64,000 bases of DNA. It comes from a virus. Positions within the stretch are counted from its first letter, which is position 1; every line of letters begins with the position of its first letter. The translations under genes and the position numbers were made by a program. The notes beneath the pieces are model-generated. The model was not told the origin of the DNA. It saw nothing but the letters and a program-made list of their open reading frames with translations, and made no database searches. Shown piece after piece: positions 54,078 to 61,086 of this stretch. The stretch lies in the IMG/VR virus record IMGVR_UViG_3300010883_000001, positions 1 to 64,000 of that record. One strand, written 5' to 3'.

Positions 54078-55286
54078 GTGATTGCTATATCAAAAAAAAT
54101 TCTAGGCACAAAAGATAACCTGATTATTAAATGTGATGATGAAATTTCGTGGTCCCCCCACGTATCAAATGACGTGTGGTGTTATGGTGATGACTATCAT
54201 ATAAGGTCTTTGAATATTCTTTTTGATATTTTAAAAATAAAGGGCCCAGTATTAAATTATGCCAATCATGTCATGGCATTCCGAAATTTAGGAATTGACG
54301 TTGATAGCATTGATATACCCATGAGGCACGTCGTTGGTCAACAAAAGTACGTCCGTGAACTTCGTGATATCATTAGAGACATATCATCACTATCTGATGA
54401 CATTCTAAAGAACGTCTATGTGCAAACATATATAAAATCTAGGGAGCTTCTATCAGCCCTTGATGATGCTTCTATAAATTTGGAAAAATTTGACCTATAT
54501 GTCTCAAAAGAGAAGAACCCTACCAATTTGTCTGCTATTAATAGTTTTAAACCTGTTTCCGGAAATAAGTCTGGCAAGGTAGTTTATTCTCAATCGTCTA
54601 CGCAAACTGGTAGGATGGTTGTTAAGAGTGGGCCGCGGATTTTAACGCTTCCATCGAAATATAGGGATATAGTCTGTTCGGCTGACGATTCAAAAAAGAT
54701 TGTTGGAATAGACTTTATCTCGCTGGAACCTAGGGTTGCGGCATACCTTACTGGGCAGACACCTAATGATGATATATACGAGGACGTTAGGGAAAATATC
54801 GGGCTTGATATATCTAGGACGGCATGTAAACTAGCGGTACTGACAACATTATATGGTGGGACAAAATCAAAGATATCTGAAATATTGAATATTCCAATTT
54901 TTGACGCAACAAAGATAATGAGTAGTATAATTTCTTATTTTGGTATCACCGGTTTGAGAATGATGCTCAAGAAACAAGCAGATGAATTTGGATCATTCAT
55001 GAATTTTTTTGGGCGCCCTATTTTTTGTGATGAAGAGAAGAGTAGAAATATAGTGAATCATCAAATTCAGTCGACGGCAGTAGATGTTTCATACGTGGGA
55101 TTTCATTCATTGGTTGAGAAGGCAAAATCTTCGAATACACATTTCAGGCCCTTATTTTTATTGCATGATGCGCTTATAGTTGAAGTAGACAAGGATGATC
55201 CTAATATCGGAGAACTAGTTTCTTCCGGAATTAATTGTGAGTTAGGATATTTCCCATTATCCTTGACCGAGTGGGGTAGTATTTAA
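54078..55286 (+). CDS. Minimal family A DNA polymerase (polymerase domain only)
   Basis: 402 residues from a GTG start at 54078 (no strong ribosome site). The thumb-to-palm segment TGRMVVKSGPRILTLPSKYR leads to motif A, DFISLEPR (Asp212, Glu217, Arg219). Motif B runs R247-x3-K251-x3-L255-x3-Y259, with Leu at the place of E. coli Phe762. Motif C is HDA (363-365), where family A enzymes normally have HDE. No 3'-5' or 5'-3' exonuclease domain is present in the N-terminal ~150 residues. Leu762-type PolA is known from marine viruses. The second carboxylate of motif C being Ala is unusual. It leads the replication cluster, replacing the family B gp43 of T4. Confidence 0.85.
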   Translation: MIAISKKILGTKDNLIIKCDDEISWSPHVSNDVWCYGDDYHIRSLNILFDILKIKGPVLNYANHVMAFRNLGIDVDSIDIPMRHVVGQQKYVRELRDIIRDISSLSDDILKNVYVQTYIKSRELLSALDDASINLEKFDLYVSKEKNPTNLSAINSFKPVSGNKSGKVVYSQSSTQTGRMVVKSGPRILTLPSKYRDIVCSADDSKKIVGIDFISLEPRVAAYLTGQTPNDDIYEDVRENIGLDISRTACKLAVLTTLYGGTKSKISEILNIPIFDATKIMSSIISYFGITGLRMMLKKQADEFGSFMNFFGRPIFCDEEKSRNIVNHQIQSTAVDVSYVGFHSLVEKAKSSNTHFRPLFLLHDALIVEVDKDDPNIGELVSSGINCELGYFPLSLTEWGSI

Positions 55287-55306
55287 TTTGTGGATCGGAG
55301 AATTAT

Positions 55307-55792
55307 ATGAAGTACATATTTGAAAAAGAAGAAAATGGAAAAGATCAGCAAACCAAACCAGCACCTTCACCGGAGAAACCGGCAGCGAAAGGTAGTTTGC
55401 AGGTAATGCCAGGCCAGGTATCCGCTAGGGATGGTGCATATTATGTCTTGCATACACTTGTTGGTGCAAGAAATGCAAACCTATTGACACTGTCAACAGA
55501 TGTGCAGGTTGGTGCAGAAGGGGGTGCCGTGATAGTCAAGGCCTTAGATACCGGCACCGGTGCTGTCAAGAAGGGTACGGTAGGCAGGGGGGGAGTAAAG
55601 AAAGAATTAAAGAAAGCTGAGATGCTTTCCGTCTCTGATCCAACGACACTCATGTCAAATCTTAGGATTTCAAATCCGGCACCGGCATCAGAGGCAAATG
55701 ATATTAAAAAAGTATTACTAATACTTCGCCAGGCTATATACAATACCGAAGCTATGACGCAGGCTTTTGTTGGCGTTAAGGAATTAAAATAA
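55307..55792 (+). CDS. Unknown small protein between polymerase and HD gene
   Basis: 161 residues; ATG preceded by CGGAG. The first 30 residues are charged and Pro-rich (KPAPSPEKPAAKG), probably a flexible tail; the rest is mixed and mildly helical with a Gly-rich loop (KGTVGRGGVKKELKK). No motif was recognised. Being within the replication group, it may be a polymerase accessory, but that is context only. Confidence 0.5.
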   Translation: MKYIFEKEENGKDQQTKPAPSPEKPAAKGSLQVMPGQVSARDGAYYVLHTLVGARNANLLTLSTDVQVGAEGGAVIVKALDTGTGAVKKGTVGRGGVKKELKKAEMLSVSDPTTLMSNLRISNPAPASEANDIKKVLLILRQAIYNTEAMTQAFVGVKELK

Positions 55793-55801
55793 AATTAAAT
55801 T

Positions 55802-56371
55802 ATGGATAATTTAGAGAAAAACTGGAATAAGTATTATGATTTATGTGGTCGATTCTGTGATCATAATTTAACAAAAATGCTAGATGACTTGGGCGAAAGA
55901 ATAGTTTCTGCGCCGGCATCTAATAGGGAACCATATGGTTTTTGTCGCCCGGGAGGTCTTTTAGAACACTCTTTAGATATAGCATCTAGATCACGGAGCA
56001 TGATAGATAAAATAGGGGGAGACGTTAGTATAAGCGCTGTTATGAAAGTTTCACTTCTTCATGATCTTGGAAAAATTGGGGATTTAGAAAATGATCTGTT
56101 TATAGAAGAAACAAGCTCTTGGCATATTGAGAAACTAGGGCAACTATACAAGTATAACGAAAACATTCGAAAGATGACAATACCTCATAGAACTCTTTTC
56201 CTTCTTCAACATTATGGTGTAAAACTGACACCTGATGAATGGCTAGCAATTGCAACAGCACAAGGTTCACATTTGGATGAAAATAAGTTTTATGAACAAG
56301 GCATGAACAGGGACGTATTATCAATAATACTACAGACGTCAAAGAAACTATCATTTACTTTGGATAGTTAA
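55802..56371 (+). CDS. HD-domain phosphohydrolase-like protein
   Basis: 189 residues. The HD metal site is visible: His56 in GGLLEHSLDIA and His87-Asp88 in SLLHDLGKIGD, with further candidate metal ligands downstream (IPHRTLFLLQHYGV, GSHLDEN). HD proteins of phages act on nucleotides or, in other families, on cyclic dinucleotides; the substrate here cannot be told. Its place beside polymerase and SSB genes suggests nucleotide metabolism. Related proteins are common in marine T4-like phages, from memory. Confidence 0.75.
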   Translation: MDNLEKNWNKYYDLCGRFCDHNLTKMLDDLGERIVSAPASNREPYGFCRPGGLLEHSLDIASRSRSMIDKIGGDVSISAVMKVSLLHDLGKIGDLENDLFIEETSSWHIEKLGQLYKYNENIRKMTIPHRTLFLLQHYGVKLTPDEWLAIATAQGSHLDENKFYEQGMNRDVLSIILQTSKKLSFTLDS

Positions 56372-56375
56372 TATT

Positions 56376-56603
56376 ATGAATTTTTTACATTTAAGAAAGC
56401 TAATACGAAGACTAGTAATAATCGCAGAACGAAATTCTGGCAATAAAAAAATCCTGAATGAACCTGATGAGATAAGTGAAGATTCAGAAGAGCAGGAAGA
56501 GATCTCAGCTGGAGGTGTTGCCGGTGCCGCAACACCTTTGGGAACAACACCTACATACCCCGCCTCAAGAAATAAAAAGAAGAAAAATAGCAAAAACAGC
56601 TGA
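56376..56603 (+). CDS. Small phage protein with conserved Gly/Pro C-terminus, unknown
   Basis: 75 residues, starting 4 bases after the HD gene. The N-terminus is a basic helix (HLRKLIRRLVIIAERN), the middle acidic, and the tail reads GGVAGAATPLGTTPTYPASR followed by Lys/Asn. Short proteins ending in this manner (VAGA-PLG-PTYP-then-basic) recur in marine phages. Function is unknown to me. A possible terminator overlaps its stop codon. Confidence 0.5.
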   Translation: MNFLHLRKLIRRLVIIAERNSGNKKILNEPDEISEDSEEQEEISAGGVAGAATPLGTTPTYPASRNKKKKNSKNS

Positions 56604-56630
56604 ACATACTTTCTTTTTTTGCTAGTTTTT
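56588..56630 (+). terminator. Possible AT-rich terminator overlapping a stop codon
   Basis: TAGCAAAAA (56588-56596) can pair with TTTTTGCTA (56616-56624), followed by GTTTTT. The stem is AU-rich and the loop is 19 bases, so it is weak. The SSB gene follows 67 bases later with its own strong AAGGAGAG site, which fits a transcript boundary before an abundant protein. Confidence 0.4.
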
Positions 56631-56696
56631 ACTACGCAATATTCATGTATTGAAAATTTGCAATTTGATATTTGATTAATTAAAGGAGAGAATAAT

Positions 56697-57488
56697 ATGG
56701 CTATTGATTTTGATGCTCTTAGAAAAAAGTTGAACCAGATTTCTGGGACGAGCAGTCGCAAGGATTCAATGTGGCGCCCTCAGGAAGGTGAGGAACACAC
56801 TGTTAGGGTTTTGTCATTCGCGGATAATGACGGGCAACCTTTTAAAGAGAGGTGGTTTTACTATAATATTGGAAACAATCCAGGCTTGTTGGCTCCATAT
56901 CAATTTGGCAAGGATGATCCAATTCAGGAATTAATTAATAAGCTTCGGGATGATGGGTCCAAGGAGTCTTATGAGTTAGCCAAGAAGTTATATCCTAAGA
57001 TGAGATGTTATGCACCGGTAATTGTTCGGGGTGAAGAAGATAGAGGTGTGAGGATTTGGTCATTTGGAAAGATGGTATACCAGTCTTTATTGAATATTAT
57101 GTTGGATGAAGACTACGGTGATATTACTGATCCCCTTGATGGCCGTGATATTAAGGTTACTTGCACAAAGGCTCCAGGTAGACAGTGGGCAACAACGGAA
57201 GTAAGACCTCGGGGGAAGGTATCAAAACTATCAGAGACTCAGGCAAAGGCTAAGGAATGGATGACGTCTGTCCCTGATCTGGATGATATGTACGCATGCA
57301 AGACCTACGCCGAGCTTGAGAAGATTGTAAATGACTGGTTAAACGGAGATGATGAGCCGACTAACTCTATAGGTACATCACGTGGAGTAGAAACTCCACA
57401 GCCTCAAAAACAAGACGATTCTGCGAATGCACCTCCGGGTAAATATAAAACGCTTGATGAAGCATTCGCTGACTTAGAAGATCTATAG
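56697..57488 (+). CDS. Single-stranded DNA-binding protein (T4 gp32-like)
   Basis: 263 residues. It begins with a short basic cooperativity-type segment (FDALRKKLNQI), then an OB-like core including HTVRVLSF, KERWFYYNIG, YPKMRCYAPVIV and VRIWSFGKMVYQSLL, and ends with a disordered, acidic tip (DEAFADLEDL), the layout of gp32: self-assembly, DNA-binding and partner-binding parts. Unlike T4 gp32 there is no His-Cys3 zinc site: only three Cys are present, none in that spacing. It coats single strands in replication and recombination. It is next to RecA and has a strong ribosome site. Confidence 0.85.
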   Translation: MAIDFDALRKKLNQISGTSSRKDSMWRPQEGEEHTVRVLSFADNDGQPFKERWFYYNIGNNPGLLAPYQFGKDDPIQELINKLRDDGSKESYELAKKLYPKMRCYAPVIVRGEEDRGVRIWSFGKMVYQSLLNIMLDEDYGDITDPLDGRDIKVTCTKAPGRQWATTEVRPRGKVSKLSETQAKAKEWMTSVPDLDDMYACKTYAELEKIVNDWLNGDDEPTNSIGTSRGVETPQPQKQDDSANAPPGKYKTLDEAFADLEDL

Positions 57489-57498
57489 AGGTTATAAC

Positions 57499-58686
57499 AT
57501 GGCAAAACAAAAAGGAAGTGTTGCTCAAGATTTCACAAATGATTTAATCAAATCTTTGAATAAAGAGCACGGATCCAGAGTTGCGTATAATCTTGCTTAT
57601 GATGAGTCTCCTACACATGTCAAAAGATGGATATCAACTGGATCAAAGCAGTTAGACTACATTATATCTAATAGGTCAGGTGGTGGGTTACCTGAAGGGA
57701 GGATCGTTGAGATTTTCGGTCCTCCTTCTATAGGTAAGTCACATATCGCAATTCAGATCGCGAGATCAACCCAGAAAAAAGGGGGAATTGTTGTATATAT
57801 TGATACTGAAAATGCTACATCAGTTGAAAATCTAGGACTATTAGGTGTTGATATTTCTAAGAGATTTGTGTATGTTGATACCCATTGTACTGAAGAAGTA
57901 CTGTCCATTGCCGAAGCAACAATTATGAAAGCAAAAGCAATGGATAAAGACGTACCAATTACTATAATCTGGGATTCAGTTGCTGCATCTTCTCCAAAGG
58001 CTGAGTTAAATGGTGATTATGATCAAAACTCTATTGGATTACAAGCTCGAGCTATTTCTAAAGGGATGAGAAAGATTACCGGTATCATTGCAAATCAAAA
58101 CGTTTTGCTGGTTTGTTTAAATCAAATAAGGACAAAGATTGGTGTGATGTTTGGTGATCCTACCGTAACCCCGGGGGGAAAGGCCATACCATTTCACTCT
58201 TCCGTTAGAATCAAATTGGGTGCAGGCCAGAAGATTGAAAATAAGGATAAGGAAGTAATAGGAATACATGTATCAGCTAAGACAATAAAGAATAAAGTTG
58301 CTCCTCCATTTCGGGCATGTAATTTTGAGATCCATTTTGGGAAAGGTATATATGAGCATGAACAAGTTTTTGATATTTTGAGAAAGCATGGAAAAGATAT
58401 CATCGGTGAGTATGAAGTAGAGGTTGGTGGCACTAGCGCATGGAAGACATTGATTGTTAATGATCCAAAAACAGGTGAAGTTATTTTAGAGAAGAAGTTC
58501 TATAAATCTGAGTTTGGTGATTTGATGAAAAATCCTGAGTATTCTCATTTTATTGATGGGTTATTGGAAAAGACACTTGTTCGAGAGATTAACAGCGACT
58601 TCACAATGAATATCGACGTTGAGTCTTATGAAGAGGTAAGATCAGTTGCCTTACATCTCAATGAAGAAATAATTGATCCAGAGTGA
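57499..58686 (+). CDS. RecA/UvsX-type recombinase
   Basis: 395 residues. Walker A is GPPSIGKS (74-81), Walker B ITIIWDSVAA (about 155), and the DNA-binding loop region is NQIRTKIGVMFGDPTVTPGG, then HSSVRIKL, which is closer to bacterial RecA than to T4 UvsX. A DTENATS adenine-side motif is present. It promotes strand exchange and recombination-dependent replication with SSB and the SbcDC fusion. The C-terminal ~100 residues are a phage-specific extension without recognisable motifs. GAGG upstream of the ATG. Confidence 0.93.
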   Translation: MAKQKGSVAQDFTNDLIKSLNKEHGSRVAYNLAYDESPTHVKRWISTGSKQLDYIISNRSGGGLPEGRIVEIFGPPSIGKSHIAIQIARSTQKKGGIVVYIDTENATSVENLGLLGVDISKRFVYVDTHCTEEVLSIAEATIMKAKAMDKDVPITIIWDSVAASSPKAELNGDYDQNSIGLQARAISKGMRKITGIIANQNVLLVCLNQIRTKIGVMFGDPTVTPGGKAIPFHSSVRIKLGAGQKIENKDKEVIGIHVSAKTIKNKVAPPFRACNFEIHFGKGIYEHEQVFDILRKHGKDIIGEYEVEVGGTSAWKTLIVNDPKTGEVILEKKFYKSEFGDLMKNPEYSHFIDGLLEKTLVREINSDFTMNIDVESYEEVRSVALHLNEEIIDPE

Positions 58687-58689
58687 CTC

Positions 58690-59649
58690 ATGGAACGACC
58701 GGTACTAATTATTGATGGTCTGAATGTTTTTATACGTCATTATATTGCGAACCCTACAATGAGCGATGAGGGCCAGCATGTTGGTGGGATAGTAGGGTTT
58801 CTTAAGAATTTACAGCTTTTATCTGACAAATTGAAACCTTCATCGATATATGTTGTTTGGGAAGGCGGGGGCTCAGCCAGAAGAAGGGCAATATACCCGG
58901 ATTATAAAAAAGGTCGCCGACCAAAGAAGTTGAATAGATTTTATAGTGATATTCCGGATTCATCTAAGAATAAAAATTCTCAATTAAGTTTGCTGATAGA
59001 GATATTAAAGAAAGTTCCGGTATGTCAACTTTATATAGGGGATTGTGAGGCTGATGATATTATTGGATATGTCACAAGGAATATTTTTAAAGATGATGAA
59101 ATCGTGATAATATCATCAGATCAGGATTTATATCAGTTGATAAATGATAAAGTCATACAATGGTCACCTGGTCAGAAGAAATTTATATATGAACAAACAG
59201 TGATAGACAAGTTTGGTTGTCATCCCGTTAATTTTTGTACGGTGAAGTCTTTTGTGGGAGATCACAGCGATTGTATAGATGGGATTAAGGGTGTTGGGTT
59301 TAAAGCTTTATCTAAGAGGTTTCCAGAGGTTTTGGGGCCATCTCATGTATCTGTTAATGATATTATAATGTCATCACAAAAACTGTCTCAGAAATCAAAA
59401 CTAAAGATATTTAAGTCAGTTGCTTTAGGTAAGAGCGTTGCATTAAGAAATTGGGATTTAATGTATTTAGATACGACAAATCTTGCAGCGACACAATCTA
59501 TAAAAATATCAGGTATTTTAGAACAATTTGAGCCGGTTCGTGATAAAATTTCTATAATGAGAATATTAATACGTGAAGGTATAAAATCGTTTGATGTAGA
59601 TCGATTCTTTATGTCAGTTAGCCAAAGTTTTAGAAAGAGCGGAAATTAG
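58690..59649 (+). CDS. FEN-type 5' nuclease (T4 RNase H-like)
   Basis: 319 residues, close in size to T4 RNase H (305). The PIN/FEN acids are visible: Asp9 in IIDGLN, the DCEADD cluster (118-123), SDQD (143-146), and the C-terminal GDHSDCIDGIKGVGFK helix-hairpin-helix near 190-205. It should remove RNA primers and 5' flaps on the lagging strand, which the minimal PolA cannot do as it has no 5' nuclease. The start ATG lies 4 bases after the RecA stop. Confidence 0.88.
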   Translation: MERPVLIIDGLNVFIRHYIANPTMSDEGQHVGGIVGFLKNLQLLSDKLKPSSIYVVWEGGGSARRRAIYPDYKKGRRPKKLNRFYSDIPDSSKNKNSQLSLLIEILKKVPVCQLYIGDCEADDIIGYVTRNIFKDDEIVIISSDQDLYQLINDKVIQWSPGQKKFIYEQTVIDKFGCHPVNFCTVKSFVGDHSDCIDGIKGVGFKALSKRFPEVLGPSHVSVNDIIMSSQKLSQKSKLKIFKSVALGKSVALRNWDLMYLDTTNLAATQSIKISGILEQFEPVRDKISIMRILIREGIKSFDVDRFFMSVSQSFRKSGN

Positions 59650-61080
59650 ATGTCAGAAAATTCAGAAATTAATTATAGTGAGACATTTGTATCAAACGAT
59701 TCTTTGTTTTCAAATTATGGAAAGCAGTTTCAGGAAAAGATATTCCAAGGACTGATGTCAGACCAGCGCTGGGCAACCCAAATGTTTGAGGTAATGGCTA
59801 GTCACTATTTTGATGTTAAGTATCTTTCTTATCTTTGCGAAAAATATTTTAGTTATTATGAAAAATATCGTTGCTTTCCTACCATGGGATTACTTGTATC
59901 AATAGTCAAAGATGATCTATCTGAAGAGTGTGACTTAATTCTTCGAGATCAGATTGTTGAGTATCTTCATAGAATTAAATCAAACCCATCAGCCGGTGAT
60001 ATTGAGTATGTAAAAGACAAATCGCTGGATTTTTGTCGGCGCCAGGCATTTCGTGGTGCATTAGAAAAAGCTGTTGATCTTATTTCTACAGATAATTTTG
60101 ATAGTGTTGTAGGTCTTATGAAAGAGGCAGTTGCCGTAGGGATTCCAAGCTCTGTTGGTCACGATTTTTTTAAAGATGCTGAAGCAAGATTTGTGAAAAT
60201 TAATAGGATGGCATGCCCGACGGGGATAAAGCGATTAGATGCAAAAGACATATTACAGGGTGGTCTAAGTCGCGGTGAGATTGGTGTAATAACTGCCAAC
60301 ACAGGTGTTGGTAAAAGCCATTTTTTAGTTGCCCTAGGCGCTAATGCAATGAAACTAGGAAAAAATGTATTACATTATACATTTGAATTATCAGAACATT
60401 CGGTTGGTTTAAGGTATGACTCGAATTTATGTGGTATACCAAGCAACGAGATCATAGATAATAAAGATAAAGTCTTAAAAAGATATGAAGATGAAGATCT
60501 TGGGAGATTAATAATAAAAGAGTACCCCACAGGTTCAGCATCCATTATCACGTTAAGAAATCATATAGAAAAATTAGCTTTTAAAGGTTTTAAGCCGGCT
60601 GTAGTTTTGGTTGATTATGCTGATGTTATGAGATCAACTAGAAATTATGATTCACTTAGACACGAATTGAAGTTAATATATGAAGAACTTAGGAATATGG
60701 CAATGGAACTGAACATCCCAATCTGGACTGCGTCACAAGCAAATAGGGAATCTGCTAAGTCTGATGTTGTAGGCCTAGAAAATATGAGCGAGGCATATGG
60801 GAAAGCAATGGTTGCTGACGTTGTCTTATCTCTTTCTAGAAAACCTATGGAAAAATCGACAGATTCCGGTAGATTATTTGTTGCAAAGAACCGCGCGGGC
60901 CGTGATGGTTTACTGTTTCCAATACGCATTGATACTGCTAGATCTGTTATCGAGATTCTAGATGAAAATAGTATAACGTTACAGGAAGCCGTATCACAAG
61001 ATGAGTCTAGTATGAAAACAATGTTAAAGAAAAAATGGGCTGAGGTTCAGGAGTTAAGTTCGTCTATACAGGCAGGGTGA
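59650..61080 (+). CDS. Replicative DnaB-type helicase (T4 gp41-like)
   Basis: 476 residues. An N-terminal helical domain is followed by a RecA-like motor: Walker A TGVGKS (218-223) in VITANTGVGKSHFLV, FELSEHS, Walker B VVLVDYADVM, a SQANRES motif, and a C-terminal FVAKNRAGRDG arginine-finger region. It unwinds the fork 5'-3' as a hexamer and should work with the primase at 11985. The start follows directly on the stop of the nuclease gene. No separate loader (gp59) was found in the window. Confidence 0.92.
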   Translation: MSENSEINYSETFVSNDSLFSNYGKQFQEKIFQGLMSDQRWATQMFEVMASHYFDVKYLSYLCEKYFSYYEKYRCFPTMGLLVSIVKDDLSEECDLILRDQIVEYLHRIKSNPSAGDIEYVKDKSLDFCRRQAFRGALEKAVDLISTDNFDSVVGLMKEAVAVGIPSSVGHDFFKDAEARFVKINRMACPTGIKRLDAKDILQGGLSRGEIGVITANTGVGKSHFLVALGANAMKLGKNVLHYTFELSEHSVGLRYDSNLCGIPSNEIIDNKDKVLKRYEDEDLGRLIIKEYPTGSASIITLRNHIEKLAFKGFKPAVVLVDYADVMRSTRNYDSLRHELKLIYEELRNMAMELNIPIWTASQANRESAKSDVVGLENMSEAYGKAMVADVVLSLSRKPMEKSTDSGRLFVAKNRAGRDGLLFPIRIDTARSVIEILDENSITLQEAVSQDESSMKTMLKKKWAEVQELSSSIQAG

Positions 61081-61086
61081 TTGACA

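Noticed and set aside
56650-56679. TTGAAA with a downstream TA-rich box before the SSB gene as a sigma70 promoter
   Set aside because: No good -10 hexamer at 16-18 bases; weak in such AT-rich sequence.
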